A stretch of DNA of 64,000 bases from CAIUMH01 sp963758555 (GTDB taxonomy: Bacteria > Actinomycetota > Acidimicrobiia > Acidimicrobiales > RAAP-2). This document shows, in pieces, positions 42,057 through 51,319 of the stretch. Where the stretch lies: contig CAVWVW010000003.1 of assembly GCA_963758555.1 (NCBI GenBank), positions 310,001 through 374,000 on the forward strand, written 5' to 3'. Every line of letters begins with the position of its first letter. The stretch's first letter is position 1. Position numbers and translations under genes: made by a program. The notes under the pieces are model-generated. The model did no database searches. It was given only the letters and a program-made list of their open reading frames with translations, and was not told where the DNA came from.

Positions 42057-43489
42057 GCCCGGATCGATCCGCGCGCCGGGGACGCACGGTGCAACGCGGG
42101 CTCGTGATCGTCGCGCTGGCAGCGGCCCTTGGTGTCCTGGTCGCGCTGAGCGCACTCTCAAGCAACACGGCACAGAGCGTGCCTGCGAGTCTCGGTGCGA
42201 TCTCGGTTGCCCCGCCAGGGGCGGAATCATCCGCGTTCACCTGTGGCGGGTTCTCGGAAGGCCCATCGAGCGGCGTGCGCGGCGAGATCCTGCTGAGCAA
42301 CTCCACGTCGAGCGTCATCCCCGTCAAGATCAAGGTCTTCGACGACGCGGGCCACGTACAGCTCGTGGCCTCGCAGGCGCTGGCCAGCTCGACCACCGCC
42401 GTGCCCATCTCCGACCGTTTGAGCGGGGGCACCATGGTGGCTGCTGACGTCATCGTCGAGGGTGGCGGCGTGGCCGTGAGCGAGCGCACGTTGAGCTCGG
42501 GCAGCGCCAGTGCTCCGTGCGCCTCGTCGACGTCGAGGTCGTGGTACCTGGTGGGGGGCACCACGCCCGAGTTCGCGGCACTCGACTACTCGCTCATCAA
42601 CCCCTCAGCAACGCCTGCGGTGGTCAACGTCTCCTTCTCGGCCTCGGGACACCTGATCCAACCTCAGGCGTCCCAAGGCCTGGTGGTGCCCCCTGGCGGC
42701 GTGATCGTCCTCCAGACCAACCAGATCCTCCCTCACCGCCAGATTCTGGCGGCGACCGTCACGGCCTCGCAGGGCTCTGTCGTGGCCTATGCCACCCAGC
42801 AGATCGCCGTTCCCTCGGGCACGGCGATGTGGCTCGGAGCTCCCTCGCTGTCGAGCACCTGGTACGAGGCGAGGGCGGTCGCCACGCCGCAGGTCCAGAG
42901 CTCGCTGCTGATCGACAACCCCACCGCCACAGCTCAGAGCGTGACGATCCGCGTGACGGTCCCGACCGGGACCTTGCCAGCCTTCAGCGTCCCCGTCGCA
43001 GCGCGCAGCGTGGTCAGCGTGCCTATGGCCCCGGCGGCTCACGTGCCGGTCACGGACGTCTTCGCCACCACCGTGACCGCCAGCGGACCAGGTGTGGCGG
43101 TGACGCAACAGACGCTGGATCCAGCGTCGACGGCGAACGCGCTCGGGCTGGTTCCCCTCACCTTGCCGGGAGCGACCGCCGCGGGACGATGGCTGGTCCC
43201 AGGCTCACTCGAGGCACCGGCGATCGGGCTGTCGCTCTTCGCGCCGCAGGCCGCCGTGACCGTCACGATCTCAACGCTGTCGAAGAAGGGGCTGACGGCG
43301 ATCGCCACCTTGACCAACGTGTCGATCGGGGCGGGCAAGGTCCTCTCGTTGGACCCAGGTCAGCTCGCCTCGCTGGGACGACACCCCTTGGTCATCCAAG
43401 CGACGGGCCCGCTGGCGATCGGCGAGGATCTCCCCGGAGGCGCCGCACCAGGGGCCGCCACGCTGGCTGCCGTCCCCTTCCGCAGCTGA
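42053..43489 (+). CDS. DUF5719-type exported protein
   Basis: A 478-aa exported protein of unknown function. The N-terminal helix near residues 15-37 (VIVALAAALGVLVALSAL) is a signal or anchor. The rest is beta-rich, with repeated Ig-like strands and many Ser, Thr, Val and Gly, for example LSNSTSSVIPVKIKVFD and LINPSATPAVVNVSFS. In actinobacteria DUF5719 genes follow a large GT2 membrane protein, as here (ATGA overlap), so the pair probably acts together at the envelope. Confidence 0.8.
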   Translation: MSPDRSARRGRTVQRGLVIVALAAALGVLVALSALSSNTAQSVPASLGAISVAPPGAESSAFTCGGFSEGPSSGVRGEILLSNSTSSVIPVKIKVFDDAGHVQLVASQALASSTTAVPISDRLSGGTMVAADVIVEGGGVAVSERTLSSGSASAPCASSTSRSWYLVGGTTPEFAALDYSLINPSATPAVVNVSFSASGHLIQPQASQGLVVPPGGVIVLQTNQILPHRQILAATVTASQGSVVAYATQQIAVPSGTAMWLGAPSLSSTWYEARAVATPQVQSSLLIDNPTATAQSVTIRVTVPTGTLPAFSVPVAARSVVSVPMAPAAHVPVTDVFATTVTASGPGVAVTQQTLDPASTANALGLVPLTLPGATAAGRWLVPGSLEAPAIGLSLFAPQAAVTVTISTLSKKGLTAIATLTNVSIGAGKVLSLDPGQLASLGRHPLVIQATGPLAIGEDLPGGAAPGAATLAAVPFRS

Positions 43490-43531
43490 GCGAGGAACCC
43501 CCCTTCGACGCTGGATGGGGTGGTGAGTCTC

Positions 43532-45562
43532 CTAGGCCGTGAGGTCGTCGCCGGGCCAGGCGGGAGGAGCCCAGTTCTGCTCGGCGATCGGTTCATCGAA
43601 GCCAGCCGGTGTCACGCTCGGTGACGGTGACGGTGACGGTGACGGCTCAGTCCTGGCTGCTCCGTTGAGCGTGGGCACGACCGCCTTCGGACCGCTCTTG
43701 TGGACGGGCCCCCCGTTCGCCTCGTCCACCAGGGCTGAGACCCTGGCTCCGTCGATGGTCTCGTCTTCGAGCAGCGCCTTCGCCACGTTGTCGAGGCCCC
43801 CTCGATAGCGGGTGAGCAGCTCGATGGCCCTGGTCTCCTGCTCGCGCAAGATCCGCTCGACTTCGTCATCGATGATCCGACTGGTGTCCTCGGAGTAGTC
43901 ACGTGAGTGCATGAGGTCCTCGCCGAGGAAGACCTGGCCCTGCGAGCCCCATGCCATCGGGCCGATCTTGTCGCTCATGCCCCACTCGCGCACCATGCGT
44001 CGAGCCAGCTCGGTGTTGCCGACGAGGTCGTTGGCCGCCCCGGTCGAGAGGTCGCCGTAGACGACGAGCTCCGCCACACGGCCTCCCATGCGCACGCAGA
44101 GGGAGTCTTCGATCTGGACGCGAGGGTGGATGTGCCGCTCTTCCATGGGCATCTGCATCGTGACGCCGAGCGCCATGCCTGTCGGCAGGATCGTCACCTT
44201 GTGCACGGGGTCTGCGTCATCGAGGACGTAGGCCAAGACGGCGTGACCTCCCTCGTGGTAGGCCACCCGCTCCTTCTCCTCATCCGAGAGCACGAGGCTG
44301 TCGCGGCGCTGCCCCATGAGCACCCGGTCTCGGGCGGACTCGAAGTCGTCCATGGCGATGGTGATCGAGCCGCGACGCACAGCATGGAGCGCCGCTTCGT
44401 TGACGAGGTTGGCGAGATCTGCACCGCTCATCCCCGGCGTGCCGCGGGCGACCAGCTCGAGGTCGACGCTTCCGTCCATCTTCTTGTTGCGGCAGTGAAC
44501 CTGCAGGATCGGGAGGCGCTCATCAAGGTCGGGCAGCGGCACGACGATCTGGCGGTCGAAGCGCCCAGGGCGCAGGAGGGCCGCGTCCAAGATGTCAGGA
44601 CGGTTGGTGGCGCCGATCATCACGACGCCCTCGGCGGGGTCGAAGCCGTCCATCTCGGAGAGCATCTGGTTGAGCGTCTGCTCGCGCTCATCGTGCCCGC
44701 CGCCGAGCCCAGCTCCGCGCTTGCGCCCGATCGAGTCGATCTCGTCGACGAAGATGATCGCTGGCGCCTGCTTGCGCGCGTTCTGGAACAGGTCGCGCAC
44801 TCGGCTGGCACCCACCCCCACGAACATCTCCATGAAGTCGGAGCCCGAGACGGACAAGAAGGGCACCCCGGCCTCACCAGCGACAGCCCGAGCGAGGAGG
44901 GTCTTGCCCGTGCCAGGGGGTCCTACCAGCAAGATGCCCTTCGGGATGGTGGCCCCGATCTCCTTGAAGCGACCAGGGGTCTTGAGGAAGTCGACGACCT
45001 CCGAGATCTCTTGCTTGACGCCCTGGTAGCCCGCCACGTCGGCAAACGTGGTCGAGGGATGCTCCTCGGAGAAGAGCTTCGCCTTCGAGCGTCCCACAGA
45101 CATGATCCCGTTCATCTGACCGCGCGCCTGGCGGCCGACGAAGATCATCATGCCGGCGAAGATGGCGATGAAGAAGATGTAGGGCAACCAGGTCGACAGC
45201 GTGTTCGATGGGGTGACCACGTTGACGGTGACGCCGTCGTGGTGCAGCTCGTTGACGACGCTCTGGGCCGGTGGGCTGAGGCCCATCGAGGTGTATTTCG
45301 TCCCGTTCGCCATCGTCCCGGAGATGGAGCCAGAGGAGTTGTCGAAGGTGGCCGTCTTGATCTGCTTGTTGCCGGCATCCGTCAGGAACTGGCTGTAGGA
45401 GATCGACGTCGCCTTCGAGTGGGGGAAGAACGTCGGGATCAGGATGACCAAGACGATCAGCGCTGCCCCGGCGTAGATCAGCCACTTCCAGCGAGGGTTC
45501 TTCGCTGTGGGCGGACCACTCTTGGGGGGTGAGGACTCATTAGCCTGCTTCGGAACCGGCAC
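43532..45562 (-). CDS. ftsH: ATP-dependent zinc metalloprotease FtsH
   Basis: Membrane AAA+ protease of 676 aa. TM1 is near residues 25-47, an outside domain follows, and TM2 is near residue 128 (YIFFIAIFAGMMIFVG). Walker A GPPGTGKTLLARA, Walker B IIFVDEIDSIG, the arginine-finger region NRPDILDAALLRPGRFD, and zinc site HEAGHA are present. The C-terminus is extended with a Ser-Pro repeat (SPSPSPSPS) and Pro/Trp-rich end. The GTG start has TAGCAT 6 nt upstream, a leaderless arrangement. It is divergent from the CPBP gene. Confidence 0.96.
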   Translation of the reverse strand: MPVPKQANESSPPKSGPPTAKNPRWKWLIYAGAALIVLVILIPTFFPHSKATSISYSQFLTDAGNKQIKTATFDNSSGSISGTMANGTKYTSMGLSPPAQSVVNELHHDGVTVNVVTPSNTLSTWLPYIFFIAIFAGMMIFVGRQARGQMNGIMSVGRSKAKLFSEEHPSTTFADVAGYQGVKQEISEVVDFLKTPGRFKEIGATIPKGILLVGPPGTGKTLLARAVAGEAGVPFLSVSGSDFMEMFVGVGASRVRDLFQNARKQAPAIIFVDEIDSIGRKRGAGLGGGHDEREQTLNQMLSEMDGFDPAEGVVMIGATNRPDILDAALLRPGRFDRQIVVPLPDLDERLPILQVHCRNKKMDGSVDLELVARGTPGMSGADLANLVNEAALHAVRRGSITIAMDDFESARDRVLMGQRRDSLVLSDEEKERVAYHEGGHAVLAYVLDDADPVHKVTILPTGMALGVTMQMPMEERHIHPRVQIEDSLCVRMGGRVAELVVYGDLSTGAANDLVGNTELARRMVREWGMSDKIGPMAWGSQGQVFLGEDLMHSRDYSEDTSRIIDDEVERILREQETRAIELLTRYRGGLDNVAKALLEDETIDGARVSALVDEANGGPVHKSGPKAVVPTLNGAARTEPSPSPSPSPSVTPAGFDEPIAEQNWAPPAWPGDDLTA
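43620..43643. repeat. GGTGAC x4 tandem hexanucleotide repeat
   Basis: Four perfect copies within ftsH, encoding the Ser-Pro repeat of the FtsH tail. Such runs can change length by slippage without breaking the frame. Confidence 0.85.
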
Positions 45563-45568
45563 GGGTCC

Positions 45569-45574
45569 ATGCTA
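45569..45574 (-). promoter_or_regulatory. -10 box of leaderless ftsH promoter
   Basis: TAGCAT on the minus strand, 6 nt before GTG 45562. Confidence 0.5.
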
Positions 45575-45626
45575 GGCGCCCTGCTCCGTCCCTCGGTATC
45601 GACCCCGGGGGGCGAGCGCCGTTCAC

Positions 45627-45632
45627 TAGGGT
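45627..45632 (+). promoter_or_regulatory. -10 box of leaderless CPBP gene
   Basis: TAGGGT ends 8 nt before GTG 45641. It supports that start over the longer in-frame ATG at 45569, which would overlap the ftsH promoter. Confidence 0.5.
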
Positions 45633-45640
45633 GGCGCAGC

Positions 45641-46459
45641 GTGACCGAAGAGCCGACTCTCGCGCTGACCGGTCCGTTGGTCGATCAGGGCGTGTTCGCT
45701 GAACACCTGGAGCGTTCTGAGGCTGTTCGGTGGCTGCTGCTCGCCATCAGCGGCTTCGTGGTCGGGGAGATCGTCAGCACCGTCACGGTGCTGGTGACTG
45801 CCAATCTCACCGGGAACTCGGCCGAGCTCTCGAGCATCATCCGTTCGTCAAGCCCTCCCGAGTGGTACGTGATCAGCGGGCTCGTGGGCCTCTGGGTGGG
45901 TTTCTTGGGGGCGCCGTTGGTCGCCATCCGCTGGGGAGGGCCACTTCGTCGCCATCTTGGCGTGTCGTTCCGTCCTCTCGACCTGCTGGGTGTGGTCGTG
46001 GGCATCGGGCTCCAGCTGGTCGTGGGTCTCCTCTACGAGCCGTTTCGGAGCCACTTGCGCCACTTTGATGCTCCGATCACCAAGCTGACGGGGTCGAGCC
46101 ACGGTGGGGGGTACTTCGCCATCATCGTCTTGACGGTGTTCTTCGCTCCGGCGGCTGAGGAGATCTTCTTTCGTGGGCTGCTCCTTCGCTCGCTGGTCGG
46201 GCTGTTCACCACCGCCAAGGGTGCGGCGACCCGCCGATGGGGTCTCGTCATCGCCGTGCTGCTCGACGGGCTGCTGTTCGGGTTGTCCCACGGTGAGATG
46301 GCGCAGCTCCCGGGCCTCGCACTCGTGGGCGTCGTGCTGTCGCTGCTGTTCTTGAGGACGGGTCGGCTCGGCACCTCGATGGTGACCCACATGTCGTTCA
46401 ACGCGGTGGCCGTCGCCAGCTATGCCTCGTCCTCGGGCCTCATCTTGTGGCTCCACTGA
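45641..46459 (+). CDS. CPBP-family intramembrane glutamic endopeptidase
   Basis: A 272-aa membrane protein with about 7-8 helices. The CPBP (Abi) motifs are AAEEIFFRGLLLRSL (EExxxR), GLLFGLSHGE and THMSFNAVAV. The family includes Rce1-like proteases and bacteriocin-immunity proteins; the target here is unknown. The GTG start is set by the -10 box. Its last 13 nt overlap the next gene. Confidence 0.87.
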   Translation: MTEEPTLALTGPLVDQGVFAEHLERSEAVRWLLLAISGFVVGEIVSTVTVLVTANLTGNSAELSSIIRSSSPPEWYVISGLVGLWVGFLGAPLVAIRWGGPLRRHLGVSFRPLDLLGVVVGIGLQLVVGLLYEPFRSHLRHFDAPITKLTGSSHGGGYFAIIVLTVFFAPAAEEIFFRGLLLRSLVGLFTTAKGAATRRWGLVIAVLLDGLLFGLSHGEMAQLPGLALVGVVLSLLFLRTGRLGTSMVTHMSFNAVAVASYASSSGLILWLH

Positions 46460-48822
46460 TCGATCGAGTCGCTCTCTGGCGCAGAAGGCCCGGCGAGCGA
46501 TGGCCATTGGTGGCTGCAGCCGTCGGTGTGCTCGGCGTGATCGTGGTCACGATCATCCAGCTCCATCCGAGCCTGCTGGTCTCGGGCAGCCTCACGACGG
46601 GCGGTGACACAGGGGCTCACGTGGCGACGCCGTGGTTCTTGCGAGAGTCCCTGCTCCCACACGGCCAGCTGACCGGTTGGTACCCAGGATGGTTCAACGG
46701 CTTTCCGCTCTACACCTACTACTTCGTGTTGCCGGATCTCATCGCCGCGCTGCTGTCCTACGTGATCTCCTACGCAGTGGCGTTCAAGCTGGCCACCATC
46801 TTGGGCTCGCTGCTCATGCCGATCTGCGCCTACGGGCTCGGGCGCCTCTTCCGGCTTCGTGACCCCATCCCTGCCGCGTTGGCCATCGCCATGCTGCCCT
46901 TCCTCTTTGACAGCACCTTCACGATCGACGGCGGCAACCTCTTCTCCACCCTGGCCGGTGAGTACGCCTTCAGCCTCTCGCTGGCGCTGAGCTTCTTGGT
47001 CATCGGCCTCTTCGCCCGAGGCGTCCAGGAGGGATCCTTCGCCCTCATCACCCCGCTGGTGATGGCGGCGTGCCTCGCCTCGCACCTCGTGCCCTACCTC
47101 TTTGCGCTTGTCGGGATCGCCGCCGTCACGCTTCTCGCCATGCTGCCGAGGCGCTACCTGCGCGGCGATGACGCCCAGGGGAGCGCGAGTGGCTTGCTCG
47201 GCAGCGGTCTGCTCTCGAGGAAGGCGGCGCTCTTCTGGGCGGCGCGCACGGCGTTGCTCGGGTTTGCCCTGTCGGCGTGGTGGTTGATCCCGTTCGGCTT
47301 CGGCCAGCGCTACACGAACTCGATGGGCTACGTGAACGACACCCACTTCATCGAGAAGCTCTTCCCCCGTGCGGATCTTTGGATCCTGGCGCTGGCTGTC
47401 TTCGGCGCGGTTCGGGCGATCAGGAGGGCCAGTCGCTTCGGGATCGTCTTCACCGCCCAGGCGATCGTTTGGGGCCTCGTGTTTCGCTTCGAGCCACAGG
47501 GGAGCCTCTGGAACGAGCGGATCCTGCCCCTTTGGTACGTCTCGCTCTATCTCCTCGCTGGCTACGGCGTCGGTGTCCTCACCGGTGAGATCGCACGACA
47601 CTTCCGTCGCCAGCGTCTGGTGAGGTTGCTGGACCGAGCCCACAGCGGCGAGCTCGTGTTCCGTCCCCGCAGCCCTCGGTGGCTGCCGGCTGCGGTGGGA
47701 GGCCCGCTCCTGATCTTGGTGCTGGCCCTCGTCGCGGTGCTCCCGCCGATGGCACCGCAGGTCGTGCCGGTCAGCTGGCTCAACGACATCGGCATCCAAC
47801 CGGGGCCAAACCAGGTCAGCGCCTGGGCCAACTGGAACTACTCGGGCTACCAGGCCAAGCCAGCGTGGCCCGAGTACCACCAGCTCATGACCACCATGGC
47901 GGCCATCGGGGCCAAGGACGGCTGCGGCCGAGCGATGTGGGAGTACAACCCTTCGCTGAATCGCTTCGGGACGCCCGAGGCGCTGATGCTGCTCCCGTAC
48001 TGGACGAACAACTGCATCGGGTCGCAAGAAGGGCTCTTCTTCGAGTCATCCCCGACGGTGCCGTTCCACTTCTTGATCCAGTCTGAGGTCTCCGTCACGC
48101 CGTCCGAACCACAGACCGGGCTCGCCTATCCGGGCCTCAACGTCAAGCAGGGGGTGGCACACCTCAGGATGCTCGGCGTGCGCTACCTGATGACGTCGTC
48201 GCCCTCGGTGACCCAGCGCGCCGATCACCTCGCGGGCCTCACCAAGCTGACCTCCATCGGGCCGTTTCCCGGCGAGGGCAGCGGCGTGACGTCGACCACG
48301 TGGTCGATCTACCTGATCAAGGCGTCACCGACGGTGGTCGGGCTCACGCATCTCCCGGTGGTGGTCCCGGGGCTCGACGCCTCGGTCAAGTCCTGGCAGG
48401 ACGCCAACGTGGCGTGGTTCCTCAACCCGAAGCGCTGGGCCGTGCCCTTGGCCGCCAGCGGGCCGACGAGCTGGCCTCGAGGATCGGACACGACAGCGAG
48501 CTCACCGCGGGTGCCCCCCGTGAAGGTGACGCACGTCGTCACGGGCCTGTCGTCGATCTCGTTCCGCGTCGATCGTCTGGGGGTGCCTGTCGAGGTCAAG
48601 ACGTCCTACTTCCCTCGGTGGCACGCCACGGGAGCAGACGGGCCCTATCGGATCAGCCCCAACCTGATGGTGGTCGTCCCGACCTCCCATGACGTCACGC
48701 TGAGCTACGGCACCGACCCCACGCAGGTGGTCGGTATCGCCATCACGTCGCTGGCCGTGCTCGCCCTGATGACCATGGCCGTCATCGGCTACCGGCGACG
48801 AAGAGGGGCACGAGAGGGCTGA
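46447..48822 (+). CDS. polytopic membrane protein, 6-pyruvoyl-tetrahydropterin synthase-related/GT-C-like
   Basis: A 791-aa membrane protein with about 10-12 helices in the first 480 residues and another at the C-terminus (GIAITSLAVLALMTMAV). A first outside loop has LTTGGDTGAHVATPWFLRE and WYPGWFNGFPLYTYYF, which is the usual GT-C arrangement of an acidic residue and aromatic pair after TM1. A large outside domain spans about 490-755. This family is often annotated as PTPS-related or YfhO-like and is thought to handle polyprenol-linked sugars. The GTG at 46447 overlaps the CPBP stop by 13 nt. Confidence 0.75.
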   Translation: MAPLIDRVALWRRRPGERWPLVAAAVGVLGVIVVTIIQLHPSLLVSGSLTTGGDTGAHVATPWFLRESLLPHGQLTGWYPGWFNGFPLYTYYFVLPDLIAALLSYVISYAVAFKLATILGSLLMPICAYGLGRLFRLRDPIPAALAIAMLPFLFDSTFTIDGGNLFSTLAGEYAFSLSLALSFLVIGLFARGVQEGSFALITPLVMAACLASHLVPYLFALVGIAAVTLLAMLPRRYLRGDDAQGSASGLLGSGLLSRKAALFWAARTALLGFALSAWWLIPFGFGQRYTNSMGYVNDTHFIEKLFPRADLWILALAVFGAVRAIRRASRFGIVFTAQAIVWGLVFRFEPQGSLWNERILPLWYVSLYLLAGYGVGVLTGEIARHFRRQRLVRLLDRAHSGELVFRPRSPRWLPAAVGGPLLILVLALVAVLPPMAPQVVPVSWLNDIGIQPGPNQVSAWANWNYSGYQAKPAWPEYHQLMTTMAAIGAKDGCGRAMWEYNPSLNRFGTPEALMLLPYWTNNCIGSQEGLFFESSPTVPFHFLIQSEVSVTPSEPQTGLAYPGLNVKQGVAHLRMLGVRYLMTSSPSVTQRADHLAGLTKLTSIGPFPGEGSGVTSTTWSIYLIKASPTVVGLTHLPVVVPGLDASVKSWQDANVAWFLNPKRWAVPLAASGPTSWPRGSDTTASSPRVPPVKVTHVVTGLSSISFRVDRLGVPVEVKTSYFPRWHATGADGPYRISPNLMVVVPTSHDVTLSYGTDPTQVVGIAITSLAVLALMTMAVIGYRRRRGAREG

Positions 48823-48851
48823 GCGCCTTCTCATGGACGAGCGTCCGCTCG

Positions 48852-49574
48852 CTAGGAGGTGAACGTGGCGAGCGGGGTCGAGGAGCTCGGTGCCACGACG
48901 CTCACGGCGCCGCCCCACTTCGAGAAGGTGGCTTCCTTCGTCTCGGTCGGCTTGCCCGTCTCCTCTGCGGTGAGCTTGGCCGTGAGGGGCAGGCTCGTCG
49001 AGACGGCGACGTTGACCGTGGTGGTCTGGGTGGCGTTCTTGGCGGGATGGGTGACCCCTGAGAGGGGAGAGGCCGCGACGCCGTTGATGGTGACCTGGTT
49101 CCCCAGGGTGGCCTTGGCCTTCGTCGGGTAGTAGATGCCGACGGCCTGCGTGATGGTGAGCGACTGAGCGATGCTCGAGTACGTCGAGTCGGTCGAAGAG
49201 ATCATGATCCACTGATTCTTGGCCGTCGCCGCCTGGGCGGCGGTCATCGAGAACGAGCTCATGAGGAAGTTGGTGGAGTTCGTCTTCAGGTAGATGGTGG
49301 TGTCGACCAGGCGGATGTCGAGGTTGTTGTGGTTCGAGGTGCTGATGACCTCTTCCGCCGACGAAGCCCCGAACTGGCCGTTGACCGTCTCGGACTGCTT
49401 CTTGATGCGGGTCACGTCGACGAAGCGGAGGCTGGTCTGCTTCTCGATCGCCGACTCGGATTTGGTGAGGACCTTGAGGGCTTGGGCGTGCGTCGGCGTG
49501 GAGTCAGACGAGCACGCAGCGGCGAGAAGGCCGAGCGCGACAAGGCCGACAAGAGGGAGGGTGCGGGGAGTCAC
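48852..49574 (-). CDS. lipoprotein of unknown function
   Basis: A 240-aa exported lipoprotein. The signal peptide ends LLAAAC (lipobox), followed by SSDSTPTH. The mature part is beta-rich, for example TSLRFVDVTRIKKQSETVNG, DTTIYLKTNSTNFLM and NQWIMISSTDS, which recalls the LppX/LprG cup-shaped lipid-carrier fold, though I cannot confirm it. The GTG start follows a TATCGT box by 8 nt. It is divergent from the phosphomannomutase. Confidence 0.78.
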   Translation of the reverse strand: MTPRTLPLVGLVALGLLAAACSSDSTPTHAQALKVLTKSESAIEKQTSLRFVDVTRIKKQSETVNGQFGASSAEEVISTSNHNNLDIRLVDTTIYLKTNSTNFLMSSFSMTAAQAATAKNQWIMISSTDSTYSSIAQSLTITQAVGIYYPTKAKATLGNQVTINGVAASPLSGVTHPAKNATQTTTVNVAVSTSLPLTAKLTAEETGKPTETKEATFSKWGGAVSVVAPSSSTPLATFTS

Positions 49575-49582
49575 GGGGTGTC

Positions 49583-49588
49583 ACGATA
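49583..49588 (-). promoter_or_regulatory. -10 box of leaderless lipoprotein gene
   Basis: TATCGT on the minus strand, 8 nt before GTG 49574. Confidence 0.45.
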
Positions 49589-49647
49589 ACCGCCCCGGGA
49601 GCCCACAGGTGGCCAGGCCTCGAGATGAGGGCGGAGGGGCGGTGACC

Positions 49648-49653
49648 TAGGCT
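49648..49653 (+). promoter_or_regulatory. -10 box of leaderless phosphomannomutase gene
   Basis: TAGGCT ends 7 nt before ATG 49661. Confidence 0.5.
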
Positions 49654-49660
49654 CGATGCG

Positions 49661-51274
49661 ATGGCTTCACCTTCTCTCGTCTTCAAGGCCTACGACATCC
49701 GCGGCACCTATCCCGACCAGATCGACGAGGCGCTCTGCACCGCGATCGGCTCTGCGGTGGCCTCCTTCACCCGCGCACCGCGCCTGGCGATGGCTCGCGA
49801 CATGCGGCCGTCAGGCATCGCGCTCTCGCGCGCCTTTGCCGAGGGAGCGATCAACGCCGGCGCCTCGATCGTCGATCTGGGGCTGGCCTCGACGGACCTG
49901 CTCTACTTCGCCTCCGGCCACCTCGATGCCCCCGGGGTGATGTTCACCGCCTCGCACAACCCTGCGGAGTACAACGGCATCAAGCTGTGCTTGGCCGGTG
50001 CCAAGCCCATCGGGAGAGACAGCGGCCTCGAAGAGATCGAGGCGCTCACCGAGGCCTACCTCAGGGAGCCGGCCAAGGGGGGCGAGGGATCGATCGAGAC
50101 CACCGAGCTGCTCGATGCCTTCGCCGACCACGTGCGCTCCTTTGTCGAGGTGGGCTCGCTCAAGCCCCTCAAGGTCCTCTGTGACACGGCGAACGGCATG
50201 GGTGGCCTCATCGCTCCGGTGGTCTTCGACCCTCTTCCCTTTGACGTCGAGATCCTCTTCGAAGAGCTCGACGGGACGTTTCCGAACCATGAGGCCAACC
50301 CGCTCCAGCCCGAGAACCTCCGCGACCTCCAAGCTGCCGTGCTGGACCGAGGTGCCGACATCGGTCTGGCGTTCGACGGCGACGCCGACCGTGTCTTTCT
50401 GATCGATGAGAAGGCCGAGCCCGTCTCGGGCTCGCTCACGACCGCCCTGGTGGCCTCCTCGATGCTGGACAAGCACCCCGGCGCCACGGTCCTCTACAAC
50501 CTCATCTGCTCGCGTGTCGTGCCCGAGGTGATCGCCGAGAAAGGTGGTCTCGGTGTGCGGACGAGGGTGGGCCACAGCTTCATCAAGCAGGTGATGGCAG
50601 AGACCGGTGCCGTCTTCGGTGGCGAGCACAGTGGCCACTACTACTACCGAGACAACTATCGGGCTGATTCCGGCATCATCACCGCCTTGCTCGTCCTTGA
50701 GCTGATGTCGCGCTCAGGCCAGCCGCTCTCGGAGATGCTGCGCCCCTTCAAGCGCTACGTCGATTCGGGAGAGATCAACAGCGAGGTCGAGGACCCGGTC
50801 GCCGCGGTCGAAGCGGTGGCCTCGCACGTCGAAGCGACGGGTGGCACCGCCGACCGACTCGACGGCCTCACGGTGGATCACGGCTCGTGGTGGTACAACC
50901 TGCGTCCCTCGAACACCGAGCCGCTGCTGCGCCTCAACGTCGAGGCAGCGGACGAGGACGCATGCAAAGAGCGAGTGGTCGAGGTCCTCGATCTCGTCGC
51001 GTCGCTGACGACGGCCGAGCCGAGGAGGACCATGGCCCTAGACCCCCTGTTGATCGACCACGTCGTCGATCCTGATGACAAACAAGAGCTCTGGTACTTC
51101 GAGGGGCGCGACCTGCTCTACAACCCGAGGACCAAGTGCGCCTACGACGTCGTCGACTCGATCCCGGTCTTGCTCGAGAGCGAGGCACGCCATCTCGACG
51201 AGGCGGAGTTCACCGCCCTCGATGAGGCCAAGGCCGACGCCGTGATCACCGGACCTCGTTCCAGCTCGACGTAG
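49661..51274 (+). CDS. phosphomannomutase/phosphoglucomutase with C-terminal Trm112-like domain
   Basis: Interconverts mannose-6-P and mannose-1-P (or the glucose forms), feeding GDP-mannose synthesis. It opens LVFKAYDIRGTYPDQ. The catalytic Ser is in FTASHNPAEYNGIKL, the Mg loop is AFDGDADRVFLID, the sugar-binding loop is GGEHSGHYYYRD, and the phosphate-binding end is RPSNTEPLLRLN. The mutase ends near residue 455. From residue 458 a Trm112/UPF0434-like domain follows (MALDPLLIDHVV, YNPRTKCAYDVVDSIPVLL), with the usual Cys pair replaced by Asp. An AGGAGG and ATG at 51032 precede it, so it may also be made separately. 537 aa in total. Confidence 0.9.
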   Translation: MASPSLVFKAYDIRGTYPDQIDEALCTAIGSAVASFTRAPRLAMARDMRPSGIALSRAFAEGAINAGASIVDLGLASTDLLYFASGHLDAPGVMFTASHNPAEYNGIKLCLAGAKPIGRDSGLEEIEALTEAYLREPAKGGEGSIETTELLDAFADHVRSFVEVGSLKPLKVLCDTANGMGGLIAPVVFDPLPFDVEILFEELDGTFPNHEANPLQPENLRDLQAAVLDRGADIGLAFDGDADRVFLIDEKAEPVSGSLTTALVASSMLDKHPGATVLYNLICSRVVPEVIAEKGGLGVRTRVGHSFIKQVMAETGAVFGGEHSGHYYYRDNYRADSGIITALLVLELMSRSGQPLSEMLRPFKRYVDSGEINSEVEDPVAAVEAVASHVEATGGTADRLDGLTVDHGSWWYNLRPSNTEPLLRLNVEAADEDACKERVVEVLDLVASLTTAEPRRTMALDPLLIDHVVDPDDKQELWYFEGRDLLYNPRTKCAYDVVDSIPVLLESEARHLDEAEFTALDEAKADAVITGPRSSST

Positions 51275-51292
51275 TCCCGGCGTCACCCGTCC

Positions 51293-51319
51293 GCCCGTAC
51301 TTCCTTGAGGTCTACGGGC
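51293..51319. terminator. hairpin between convergent phosphomannomutase and LCP genes
   Basis: GCCCGTA / TACGGGC with a 13-nt loop that contains a smaller CCT/AGG pairing. It overlaps the LCP stop codon. There is no T-tract. Confidence 0.45.

Noticed and set aside
43620..43643. CRISPR-like repeat
   Set aside because: The hexanucleotide units are directly adjacent, lack spacers and sit inside ftsH.
46420..48027. Long minus-strand open frame (535 codons) opposite the membrane protein gene
   Set aside because: Composition is Arg/Glu/His/Gln-rich without any family motif, as expected for the antisense of a high-GC gene. The plus strand has a clear polytopic membrane protein.
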